This document shows, piece after piece, positions 16,038-24,580 of a stretch of 64,000 bases of DNA. The notes beneath the pieces are model-generated. The model saw nothing but the letters and a program-made list of their open reading frames with translations. It had not been told where the DNA came from and ran no database searches. A program made the position numbers and the translations under genes. The stretch covers positions 3,720,001 through 3,784,000 of the forward strand of contig NZ_CP139986.1 of assembly GCF_034424175.1 (NCBI RefSeq). The letters run 5' to 3'. Each line of letters begins with the position of its first letter. The first letter of the stretch is position 1. The DNA comes from Kluyvera intermedia. GTDB taxonomy: Bacteria; Pseudomonadota; Gammaproteobacteria; Enterobacterales; Enterobacteriaceae.

Positions 16038-17101
16038 TTGAAGACAATCTTAAAAACGCTGGCCATCTGCGTCATGGCGGGTGGCCTGGTGGCTCAGTCG
16101 GTATACGCCGAGCCGCTGGTCATTCAGGAACAGGGAAGCTTTTCTGCTGGTGGCACTATCATCACCGCGCCTGGAACATTTGACGCGAAAAAGCCGCTGG
16201 ATTCTGCTGGCCAAACCTACCATGGCGATCATGCGTCTGTGTTCTACCAAATCCCAGAGAATCCGCATAAATACCCTATCGTCATGCTGCACGGCGCAGG
16301 TCAGTTCTCCCGTACCTGGGAAAGCACCCCGGATGGTCGTGAAGGTTTCCAGAACATATTCCTGCGTCGTGGATTCTCAACTTATCTTGTCGATCAGCCA
16401 CGTCGGGGCAGCCCGGGCGCACGACGGTAGAAGGTACGGTTACGCCTAAACCGGATGAACAGATGTGGTTCAACCAGTTCCGCGTTGGCGTGTGGCCAGA
16501 GTATTTTAAAGGCGTTCAGTTCTCTCACGACAAAGAAGCACTGAATCAGTATTTCCGTCAGATGACCCCAAATACCGGGCCGTTTGATATCAATGTCATC
16601 TCTGATGCGATGTCCGCCGTCGTGGATAAATCCGGCCCGGCAATCCTCTTCACCCACTCTCAGGGTGGCGGACCAGGCTGGTACACGGCGATGAAAAACA
16701 ACAAGGTCAAAGCCATTGTAGCCTTTGAGCCCAGCAGCAGCTTTGTCTTCCCGGAAAAAGAACTCCTAGCCCCTATGCCAAGCGCGTTCGACACACTGAA
16801 GGGTGAGCCTGTGCCAATGGAGCAGTTTATGGCACTGACCAAAATCCCGATTCTGATTATTTACGGCGATAACATACCGGATAAACCTGTCGCCATGCCA
16901 GCACAGGACAGCTGGCGCGTAAGACTGGCAATGGCTCGGGAGTGGCGTGACGTGGTGAACAAGCATGGCGGTGATGTGACGGTGACGCACCTGCCTGAAG
17001 TGGGCATCAAAGGGAATACTCATTTCCCGTTTTCTGATTTAAATAATGTGCAGATTGCTGATTTGGTGAGTAAATTTCTGAAAGAAAAAGATCTTCAATA
17101 G
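16038..17101 (+). pseudogene. Exported alpha/beta hydrolase, broken by a frameshift
   Basis: The N-terminal half has a Sec signal (residues 1-25, ending SVYA) and a hydrolase start (YPIVMLHGAGQFSRTW), initiated at TTG 16038 with AGAGGA upstream. At about 16411-16414 the frame is lost: after DQPRRGS the sequence reaches TAG at 16428, while the downstream frame continues TTVEGTVTPKPDEQMW, then the nucleophile elbow FTHSQGGG and the C-terminus to 17101. One missing base (a GCC codon reduced to CC) explains everything. Unless it is a sequencing error, the gene is recently inactivated, since the rest is undamaged. Its C-terminus resembles the fragment at 3140-3251. It ends the stress cluster and is closed by a terminator at 17167. 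Confidence 0.9.
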
Positions 17102-17166
17102 GACGAAGCGGTATTGAACCTTCATTAATGAGGGCTTAATACAAACATCAGTTTTATCAAACCTCG

Positions 17167-17192
17167 AACCGGCTTATATGCCGGTTTTTTTT
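17167..17192 (+). terminator. Rho-independent terminator
   Basis: Stem AACCGGC/GCCGGTT with a 6-base loop and an uninterrupted run of Ts. It closes the redox cluster. Confidence 0.9.
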
Positions 17193-17606
17193 ACGCTAAC
17201 TTTCTGGCTTTCCCGTTGATGTTGAGAGTGCATGTCTATGCTGCATGAAAACACATGAGACCCATGCATCAATTTTAGTCCCAACCCCCGTGATTCACGG
17301 GCATTGAGAACAAATCGGCAGTGCATGAAAACCTATGCATTAAGTGAAGCGTGCAGGCGGGCGGGGCTGCGCACGCTGAGGGATAAAACAAGGATAAGGT
17401 GCTTTGATTGCGGTATAGCTTAGCGGTACGATAGCTGGTTCTTGTTTGAGTGAAAAGCTTCAACGTTTGCAGTGCTCGCATATTGTTACAAGACCCATGT
17501 TGTGAAACATTTTTTTAGAATGTTTCAAAAAAAACCTTACAATAAGGGATATCGGTGTCTCTACTTTGATGAGAACGACGCATAACTCAGAGGGCGGTGA
17601 AAAATA
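17193..17606. other. Non-coding junction between the redox cluster and the helicase operon
   Basis: No credible gene. It contains a direct repeat TGCATGAAAAC at 17242-17252 and 17322-17332, each followed by ATGCAT nearby, short GC-rich inverted repeats (AGCGTGC/GCACGCT, 17348-17377) and the palindrome listed separately. Base composition drops sharply to AT-rich from about 17490. This looks like the junction of two acquired segments; I see no copy of the thrW 3' end here. Confidence 0.45.
17503..17527. promoter_or_regulatory. Palindrome upstream of the helicase operon (possible operator)
   Basis: Perfect 9-bp arms TGAAACATT/AATGTTTCA separated by 7 bases, about 80 bases before the helicase start. 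It is followed by a run of As rather than Ts on the plus strand, so it is not a terminator for either direction. An operator is the simplest reading. Confidence 0.45.
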
Positions 17607-19694
17607 ATGAAGATTAATCCCCAAGGTGTTGAAATTCAGAATCGCGATGTACAAACGCTTTTTAAATCCTTAGAACGTTCAGAATTAAAACTGGACGATG
17701 CAGAGATATTTTTAGACTTCCCAATGTATAAAGGTGATGATGATAATCTCGTAATATCTCAGATCCTAATGGTTAGCCCTTATTACGGCGTGATTGTTTT
17801 TTATTCATCCTCTGCAAATGAATATAATATTCCTCAGCTTAACAGAGATGATAAAAGCTTAGAAAGGGTGGCAGGTTTCGTTGTCTCCAGACTAATCAAA
17901 AATGATCAGCTACGCAAAGGAATGCTGGGGTTTGCATTACCGGTAAACTCATTATTATTCGCACCATTATTAAATAGCAATGACAAAAACATTGAAAATT
18001 TGCGCAACCCTATTGTTACGACGGAAAAACAACTTCTCGATACAATAGCTTCATATGAAAGTAATTTTCCTGAGCGTTTGTTTTTTGAGTCAATATCTAC
18101 GATACAAGGGGCAAAAGGTTTATTAAAACCGGAAGATCGTAATGCCGAAAGCCTGCCACCTGATTCTAAAGCAGCAAGAATAACTCAAGTTGAATCAAAC
18201 ATTTTAATGTTTGACAGGGATCAGCAAGAAGGATATATCCCAGCATTAGATGGTCCACAACGAATTCGAGGGCTGGCTGGTTCTGGAAAAACCGTTATTT
18301 TAGCCATGAAAGTTGCCCAAACGCTTTTAAGGGATGAGACTGGAAAGGCAACCATTCTATATACTTTTACAACTAAGAGTCTCTATCAACATGTCCTAAG
18401 GCTTATTCAACGTTTCTATCGAGAGTTTCATGATGACTCAACAAACCTTGATCGCGTAACAGTCATGCACTCTTGGGGAGGGAGATCTAATGCCGGAGTT
18501 TATTACGAGGCTTGCAAAGCTTTTGGCCATGACTTTCTCAACTTCCCAGACGCCCAAGTTGAATCAAGAGGAACATTAGATCCATTTGAATATGCATGCA
18601 AAAAACTTTTAGACAATGCACAAATCACACCTTTATACGATTATGTTTTTGTAGACGAAGCACAAGATTATGGTATTTACTTCATGCGACTCTGCACTAA
18701 ACTAGCGAAAAACAAGCAAGTTTGCTTTGGTGCGGATGTCTTTCAAAATATTTTCCAAAAAAGAACACCAACAGCCACGGAAATATTTGATGATGGAACT
18801 GAATTCATTAAAGATAAATTCCTTGAGGTATGCTACAGAACTCCATTAGCTATACTTGTAACTGCTCATGCTATCGGTTTAGGTGTGTATGGAAAACAAG
18901 TTCAAAAAATTGAATCAGTTCAATACTGGAACGATTTAGGATATTCAGTTACATCCAGACAATCTGGAGAGTTTCAAGAGTCGGAAAAAGTTGAAGTGTT
19001 GCGTGAATCCAAAAATTCACCAAGCTTTGCACAACAAGACACTCGAGAATTATTAGCTTTCAATTTTAGCCATAAAGATTTAGATGAAGAAATAAATAGT
19101 TTAGTTGCAGCCATAGAAAATGACATTAAGGGTGAAGGATTACTCCCTGAAGATATCATGGTGATTTGTGCCGATGATTATAATTGCCGAAATTATTTCA
19201 ATAAAGTGACAAGGGTATTGAACTCTAGAGAGATATACACCAACAATGTGCACGCAGAGAAAATATCAATTCATGACTTTAAAGTCAAAGACAGAGTAAC
19301 ACTCACTACAATACACAAGGCGAAGGGAAATGAAGCATATTCAGTGTATATAGTCGGCTCTGATTTCTTATGCCATAACTTGAACATTAGAAACAGAAAC
19401 CTTTTATTTACAGCAATGACAAGAACAAAAGGTTGGTTATCTGTTTCAGGTATTGGTGATGTTACCAGTGGGTTGAAAAGTGAAATGGAACAATCTGTTA
19501 ATAATATTCCATACATACGTTTCGATTACCCAACGAAGGAAGAAGCCCAGCAAATTGAACATGATATTACTCATGTTAAGCAAGTATCGTCCAAAGATAT
19601 TAGCGAGCTTGAGTTTATGCTCAGTAAATTTGGAAGCTTCGAGAACATGCAGAAGTTCATGGAGGAACAATCAGCTAAGAAGGGGAGAAAATGA
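17607..19694 (+). CDS. UvrD-like superfamily 1 DNA helicase, probable defence protein
   Basis: A 695-residue ATPase with SF1 motifs: Walker A GLAGSGKT (222-229), Walker B VFVDEAQD (347-354), motif V region TTIHKAKGNEA (567-577) and motif VI LLFTAMTRTKGW (599-610). The first 200 residues precede the helicase core; DNLVISQILMVSPYYGVIVFYSSS looks like the core strand of a NERD/restriction-like nuclease fold whose acidic and lysine residues are replaced, so it may be a dead DNA-binding domain (inference). The gene is AT-rich, unlike the flanking core. It is translationally coupled (ATGA) to a gene of unknown function and sits beside a tRNA-linked integrase. UvrD-like helicases with a small partner are common in anti-phage systems; housekeeping UvrD and Rep are elsewhere and look different. 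Confidence 0.88.
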   Translation: MKINPQGVEIQNRDVQTLFKSLERSELKLDDAEIFLDFPMYKGDDDNLVISQILMVSPYYGVIVFYSSSANEYNIPQLNRDDKSLERVAGFVVSRLIKNDQLRKGMLGFALPVNSLLFAPLLNSNDKNIENLRNPIVTTEKQLLDTIASYESNFPERLFFESISTIQGAKGLLKPEDRNAESLPPDSKAARITQVESNILMFDRDQQEGYIPALDGPQRIRGLAGSGKTVILAMKVAQTLLRDETGKATILYTFTTKSLYQHVLRLIQRFYREFHDDSTNLDRVTVMHSWGGRSNAGVYYEACKAFGHDFLNFPDAQVESRGTLDPFEYACKKLLDNAQITPLYDYVFVDEAQDYGIYFMRLCTKLAKNKQVCFGADVFQNIFQKRTPTATEIFDDGTEFIKDKFLEVCYRTPLAILVTAHAIGLGVYGKQVQKIESVQYWNDLGYSVTSRQSGEFQESEKVEVLRESKNSPSFAQQDTRELLAFNFSHKDLDEEINSLVAAIENDIKGEGLLPEDIMVICADDYNCRNYFNKVTRVLNSREIYTNNVHAEKISIHDFKVKDRVTLTTIHKAKGNEAYSVYIVGSDFLCHNLNIRNRNLLFTAMTRTKGWLSVSGIGDVTSGLKSEMEQSVNNIPYIRFDYPTKEEAQQIEHDITHVKQVSSKDISELEFMLSKFGSFENMQKFMEEQSAKKGRK

Positions 19695-20392
19695 TTTCCT
19701 TTCAAGATGTGAGAGCAATAAGTAAATGTACTGATTTCGTTGAGACTTCAGGCTTGCTAGCAGAGTCTAATGGAAGGGTTAATTTACCTTCAAATTACGC
19801 TCCCCTATGTAGAAACCTTGCTTATAGGGAGTACTGGGAGCTGCATAAAAGTAACTTTTGGTTTCATATTAAACTCACTGACGAGAGTGTTTTTCTATTT
19901 GAAGAAAACAGCTTTAGATTTATTATGAGTCCAATAACAGTTCCTTCTATGGAAGATTACTTTCTAAGTGAATTTGGCGAGGAATGGGATAATTTAGACA
20001 GAGAAACCAAATCAAGTTACATTGATTCAGGGTCTTTTAGCGAAGGCTATCAGAATTTTGTAGTATCTGTCTCTGATCACAAAAGTTTCACTCCAGTTCG
20101 GCTAGACCAACATCCTTCACAGTACGACCCTATAAACCACCCAGCACATCATTTACATATTGGTTATGAGAATGAGTCTCGGATACCTGTAAAAAGAATT
20201 TTAACTCCTTTAGCATTTACTGCATTTATAATATCCACTTTTTATCCTAAGACGTGGAAAGAGATGCATGAATCAGGGTATATAAACAGAGATACAGTAG
20301 GAGTATATAAAAACAATCTAGATATTCTTCCGCATATTTCCCCTGAGCATTGGAATGGTGAACTAGAGGAAAGTAGGTTCTATATTTGCTAA
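19691..20392 (+). CDS. Unknown protein coupled to the helicase (possibly DUF2290-like)
   Basis: A 233-residue soluble protein without signal peptide or membrane segments. I cannot assign it firmly; it recalls DUF2290 proteins. The most conserved-looking part is RLDQHPSQYDPINHP followed by HHLHIGYE (about 137-160), rich in His, Asp and Asn, and then RIPVKRILTPLAF. Clustered histidines could form a metal or catalytic site, so a nuclease or other effector role is conceivable, but nothing proves it. Its ATG overlaps the helicase stop (ATGA), a strong sign that both products are needed together. It is as AT-rich as the helicase gene. A 14-bp hairpin follows the stop directly. Confidence 0.85.
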   Translation: MISFQDVRAISKCTDFVETSGLLAESNGRVNLPSNYAPLCRNLAYREYWELHKSNFWFHIKLTDESVFLFEENSFRFIMSPITVPSMEDYFLSEFGEEWDNLDRETKSSYIDSGSFSEGYQNFVVSVSDHKSFTPVRLDQHPSQYDPINHPAHHLHIGYENESRIPVKRILTPLAFTAFIISTFYPKTWKEMHESGYINRDTVGVYKNNLDILPHISPEHWNGELEESRFYIC

Positions 20393-20396
20393 ATTT

Positions 20397-20432
20397 AATA
20401 AGTGCTAAATAATATATCATTTAGCACTTATT
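20397..20432. terminator. Bidirectional terminator-like hairpin
   Basis: Perfect 14-bp stem (20397-20410 with 20419-20432, 8-base loop) with few Ts after it. It lies between the helicase operon and the convergent integrase remnant and includes the integrase stop codon. Confidence 0.65.
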
Positions 20433-21594
20433 TGTAAACAGGAAGTCCGAATACCACTGTATCATCTCCCTTCTCCCCTCAATATATACAGCATGATTAT
20501 AGGTTCCTCTTATATTATTTTTATCAACATGAGCCAATTGAATCTCTACCCAAGCAGATATAAATCCTTTCTCATGTAAAATAGTAGACAGCGTGTGCCT
20601 AAACCATGCCCTGTTAGCTTTCCCCCATAACCAATACGTTTGATAACTTGGTTAATACTCGCCTCACTCTCGGCTTGTTCGGATCATTCCTCCCTGGAAA
20701 AACATAACGATAATTCCCTGTCATAATCTTGAGTTCGTTAAGTAAATCTAACGCCTGAGTCGATAATGGAACAAGATGCGCCCTGCACATTTTCATCCTT
20801 TCAGCAGGAATTTCCCAAATAGCGTTATCCAGATCAAATTCTTGCCATAATGCCGCACGTAATTCGATGGTTCTCACGCTCGTAATCATCAGTAATTTCT
20901 TGGCTATCTGGACAAGCTTACTCCCAGTGTAACTCTCTAAGGCACGCACAAAATCGGGTATCTCATCAGCTTTTAGGAACGGGAAATGATTGGATTGGTG
21001 TACTTCGAGGGCACTGGAGAGATCAGCAGCAGGATTGTACTCCGCCCTACCCGTTGTAATTGCATAGCGAAACACTTCGGAGCAACGCTGCCGCACTTTA
21101 CGCATTTTCTCCAACGCACCACGTTTCTCAATTTTACGCAGAACGTTTAGCAACTCTAGCGGTTTAATCTCCCCCACTGGCCTTGTGCCAACATAAGGAA
21201 AAATGTCGTTCTTAAACGCTTCCATGATGTCTGATGCGTATCCTGTCGACCATTTAGCAGATTTAAGTTGATGCCACTCTCTGGCTATCTTTTCAAAGGC
21301 GTTCTCTGACTCTGTTTGCAGGGCCAGCTTTTGCTCTTTTCGAACCTCGCTAGGGTTCTTTCCTTCTGCCACAAGTTTTCAAGCTTCATCACGACGGGAA
21401 CGAGCATCGGCAAGGGTCATCGTTGGGTAAACGCCAAACGAGATCATCTTGGGTTTACCGGCATAGCGATAGCGGAACCGCCAGCTCTTGCTTCCATTAG
21501 GTTCTATAAGCAATGGCAAGCCTTGCCCATCCCCAAGCGTATAGGGTTTATCTTCAGGCTTAGCGCGGCGAATCTGCATATCGTTTAAAGGCAT
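20421..21594 (-). pseudogene. P4/CP4-type tyrosine integrase at thrW, inactivated
   Basis: The complete length of a P4-like integrase (about 390 codons) can be followed on the minus strand: start MPLNDMQIRRAKPEDKPYTL, the N-terminal arm-binding domain, the catalytic core with TSVRTIELRAALW, then RHTLSTILHEKGF and finally RGTYNHAVYIEGRREM with the tyrosine region. Three lesions break it: a TGA at 21379-21381 (RRDEA-stop-KLVAEGKNP, probably CGA to TGA), a one-base loss near 20669 (before SEASINQVIKRI) and a one-base loss near 20600-20603 (within GHGFRHT). E. coli K-12 carries a related integrase at the same tRNA in CP4-6. The gene cannot mobilise the island by itself. Confidence 0.93.
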
Positions 21595-21745
21595 GTATAT
21601 AGGAATCCAAGACCGAACAGGAACATATACACATTCTGTATCGGATTCTACTGGATGGTTACGGACTACGATGGACTAAAAACTAGTAAAATCGTTATAA
21701 AACAGAGTAGTTATGGATGAATACGGACGTTTGGGGAATTTGAAA

Positions 21746-21821
21746 TGGTGCCGATAATAGGAGTCGAACCTACGACCTTCGCATTACGAATGCGCTGCTC
21801 TACCAACTGAGCTATATCGGC
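21746..21821 (-). tRNA. thrW: tRNA-Thr (anticodon CGU)
   Basis: Minus strand, 76 nt with encoded CCA. The cloverleaf is complete: acceptor GCCGATA/TATCGGC, anticodon loop TTCGTAA with CGT, T-arm GGTTCGACTCC. This tRNA is a classical integration site for P4/CP4-like elements, and the integrase remnant lies 150 bases from its 3' end. The proA gene follows at 21935. Confidence 0.98.
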
Positions 21822-21934
21822 CCTGCAAGACGTGTTCACGAGCGTGAATCACGGGACAAAAGGTTAAAACTAACAGGGCGATGCGTCAATAGCCTGATGA
21901 ATCAAGTGCCTACTTTTGCATCGCCCATTATCAA

Positions 21935-23185
21935 TTACGCACGAATGGTATCTTCGCCGAAGCCAATCCACTTGTAGGTGGTCAGTGCTTCCAGGCCCAT
22001 TGGGCCGCGCGCATGCAGTTTCTGCGTGCTGACCGCCACTTCTGCGCCGAGGCCGAATTGGCCGCCGTCGGTAAAGCGCGTTGAGGCGTTGACGTACACC
22101 GCAGAGGAATCCACTTCGTTGATGAAGCGGTTGGCATTGCTCAGGGTGCGGGTGAGAATAGCGTCGGAATGCTGGGTGCCGTGGGCGCGGATATGCGCGA
22201 TAGCACCATCCATATCCGGCACAATAACCACGTTGAGATCCAGTGACAGAAACTCGTTGTCCAGTTCTTCTGGCTTAAGAGCTACCAGCTTCGCCGGGCC
22301 TTTCAGCTCGCGCATAACCGTTTCATCGCCGTGCAGCGTCACGCCGCTTTCTGCCATCTGCTGGCTTAATGCCGGCAGGAAGCTTTCAGCAATGTCCTGA
22401 TGCACCAGCAGCGTTTCAACGGTGTTACAGGTACTAGGGCGCTGGGTTTTGGCGTTAACGAGAATCTTCAGCGCCGGAGCAACCTCTGCGGAATCATCCA
22501 CGTAAATATGACAAACACCGATTCCGCCGGTAATTACCGGGATCGTCGATTGTTCGCGGCACAGCTTGTGCAGCCCTGCACCGCCGCGTGGGATCAGCAT
22601 GTCGATGTATTTGTCCATGCGCAGCATTTCACTGACCAGCGTGCGGTCAGGATTTTCAATCGCCTGAACCGCGGCTTCTGGCAAGCCACACTCTTTTAAC
22701 GCGCGCTGGATAACGCCAACCGTGGCGGCGTTGGTGCGATAAGTCTCTTTGCCACCACGCAGGATTGCTGCATTGCCGGTTTTCAGGCACAGCGCGGCCA
22801 CATCGACGGTGACGTTTGGTCGCGCTTCGTAAATCACACCAATGACGCCCAGCGGGACGCGGCGACGTTCGATACGCAGGCCGCTATCGAGCAGCCCGCC
22901 GTCAATCACCTGACCAACGGGATCCGCCAACGTGCAGACCTGGCGGACATCGTTAGCAATCGCCGTGAGGCGTGCCGGCGTCAATGCCAGACGGTCGAGC
23001 ATCGCTTCGCTCAGGCCGCTTTCACGTGCCTGGGTCAAATCGTCAGCGTTGGCGCGCAGAATTTCATCGCTGTGAGATTCCAGATAATCAGCAATAGTTT
23101 CCAGAACCCGATTTTTTTCACGGCTGGATAGCAGCGCGAGTTTGTAAGAGGCCTGCTTTGCCGCAATGCCCATTTGTTCCAGCAT
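21935..23185 (-). CDS. proA: Gamma-glutamyl phosphate reductase
   Basis: Second step of proline synthesis: NADPH-dependent reduction of gamma-glutamyl phosphate to glutamate semialdehyde in the cytoplasm. At 416 residues it has the size of E. coli ProA (417) and aligns end to end, from MLEQMGIAAKQASYKLA to GEDTIRA. The catalytic cysteine lies in RPSTCNTVETLL and the NADP-binding region includes GVIGVIYEARPN. It starts 10 bases after the proB stop, forming the usual proBA operon. The thrW tRNA is immediately downstream, as in E. coli. Confidence 0.98.
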   Translation of the reverse strand: MLEQMGIAAKQASYKLALLSSREKNRVLETIADYLESHSDEILRANADDLTQARESGLSEAMLDRLALTPARLTAIANDVRQVCTLADPVGQVIDGGLLDSGLRIERRRVPLGVIGVIYEARPNVTVDVAALCLKTGNAAILRGGKETYRTNAATVGVIQRALKECGLPEAAVQAIENPDRTLVSEMLRMDKYIDMLIPRGGAGLHKLCREQSTIPVITGGIGVCHIYVDDSAEVAPALKILVNAKTQRPSTCNTVETLLVHQDIAESFLPALSQQMAESGVTLHGDETVMRELKGPAKLVALKPEELDNEFLSLDLNVVIVPDMDGAIAHIRAHGTQHSDAILTRTLSNANRFINEVDSSAVYVNASTRFTDGGQFGLGAEVAVSTQKLHARGPMGLEALTTYKWIGFGEDTIRA

Positions 23186-23195
23186 GTTGAACTCC

Positions 23196-24299
23196 TTAGC
23201 GGGTAATCATGTCGTCGCGGTGAACGGCAACCGGGCCATATTCATAGCCGAGGATGTCTGCAATCTCTTGCGAGTGGTGTCCGGCAATTAGACGCAATGC
23301 ATCGCTGTTGTAGCGGCTTACGCCGTGCGCAATATCACGACCTTCCAGATTACGAATGCGGATCACTTCACCACGGGAGAAGTTGCCTGTCACGTTTTTA
23401 ATGCCTTTCGGAAGTAATGAACTCCCCCGCTCCAGAATCGCGCCGGTGGCACCGGCATCAACAATCAATTCACCTGCCGGTGGTGCGCCAAAGATCCAGC
23501 GTTTACGGTTTTCCAGCGGCGTGTCCTGCGCATGAAAGCGCGTGCCGACGGAGATGTTCGCCATGACGTCGCCAATCACGCCTGGCAGGCTGCCTGCGGC
23601 GATGATGGTGTCGATACCAGCACGGCAGGCAACATCTGCGGCTTGCAGTTTGGTGCCCATGCCGCCGGTACCGAGCCCGGAAACGCTATCGCCGGCAACG
23701 GCGCGCAGTTCATCATCAATGCCAAAGACATCTTTGATCAGTTCAGCGTCAGGATTGCTGCGCGGGTCAGCGGTGAACAGACCTTGCTGGTCGGTCAGCA
23801 GCAGCAGTTTGTCAGCGCCCGCCAGAATCGCGGCCAGCGCAGAAAGGTTATCGTTATCGCCGACTTTAATTTCGGTGGTGGCGACGGCGTCATTTTCATT
23901 GATGACCGGAACGATGTTGTTATCCAGCAGCGCGCGCATGGTGTCGCGGGCGTTAAGGAAACGTTCACGGTCTTCCATGTCGGCGCGCGTTAACAGCATC
24001 TGGCCGATGTGAATACCGTAAATTGAAAACAGCTGTTCCCACAGTTGAATCAAGCGGCTTTGGCCGACGGCGGCCAACAGTTGTTTAGAGGCGATAGTCG
24101 CGGGCAGTTCGGGGTAACCCAGGTGCTCACGTCCGGCGGCGATGGCGCCTGACGTCACAATAACAATTCGATGCCCAGCCGCATGAAGCTGGGCACACTG
24201 GCGAACCAGTTCCACAATGTGCGCGCGGTTCAGGCGGCGCGATCCGCCCGTTAAAACACTGGTGCCCAGTTTGACCACCAGCGTCTGACTATCACTCAT
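23196..24299 (-). CDS. proB: Glutamate 5-kinase
   Basis: First and feedback-controlled step of proline synthesis: phosphorylation of glutamate by ATP. The 367-residue protein has the amino-acid kinase domain (KLGTSVLTGG at the N-terminus, VTSGAIAAG, INENDAV, VGDNDNLSA) and a C-terminal PUA domain (about 275-360, from GELIVDAGA). Size and sequence match the E. coli enzyme throughout. It is the promoter-proximal gene of proBA and is divergent from phoE; the shared region has a Pho box oriented toward proB. Confidence 0.98.
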   Translation of the reverse strand: MSDSQTLVVKLGTSVLTGGSRRLNRAHIVELVRQCAQLHAAGHRIVIVTSGAIAAGREHLGYPELPATIASKQLLAAVGQSRLIQLWEQLFSIYGIHIGQMLLTRADMEDRERFLNARDTMRALLDNNIVPVINENDAVATTEIKVGDNDNLSALAAILAGADKLLLLTDQQGLFTADPRSNPDAELIKDVFGIDDELRAVAGDSVSGLGTGGMGTKLQAADVACRAGIDTIIAAGSLPGVIGDVMANISVGTRFHAQDTPLENRKRWIFGAPPAGELIVDAGATGAILERGSSLLPKGIKNVTGNFSRGEVIRIRNLEGRDIAHGVSRYNSDALRLIAGHHSQEIADILGYEYGPVAVHRDDMITR

Positions 24300-24428
24300 G
24301 ATTCTCTGCCGTTAAAAAGGAAAAAAGATACCAAGCCAACGTTGTAACAGGAGTCAGGCCGCTTGCCAACTGCCAGCATTGAAAGCAGGGATTTTGTTGC
24401 GCGGGATCAGGCAGCCTAGTGAGGATTG

Positions 24429-24446
24429 TTGACAGCTTTATGACAG
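24429..24446 (-). promoter_or_regulatory. Pho box (inverted orientation)
   Basis: Read on the minus strand it is CTGTCATAAAGCTGTCAA, near-perfect to the PhoB consensus of two CTGTCA repeats 11 bases apart. It lies upstream of the forward box of phoE and points toward proB. Confidence 0.8.
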
Positions 24447-24483
24447 AAAAAATTAATCATACATTTTTATAATTAATCGAATA

Positions 24484-24503
24484 TTGTCATAAATTTTTAA
24501 CAT
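24484..24503 (+). promoter_or_regulatory. Pho box of phoE
   Basis: TTGTCATAAATTTTTAACAT fits one strong and one weak PhoB half-site, about 80 bases before the phoE start, in the position of the E. coli phoE promoter. Confidence 0.65.
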
Positions 24504-24580
24504 GTGCGGGATAAAAACGTTCCTGTTTTTTCACAGTGGTCTTTCACAGCAATTTAAAACATAAAAACCGGGAACGAGAA

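Noticed and set aside
17242..17377. Possible retron or other structured RNA before the helicase operon
   Set aside because: Short repeats are present, but no reverse transcriptase or typical msr/msd fold is visible; kept only as a low-interest observation.
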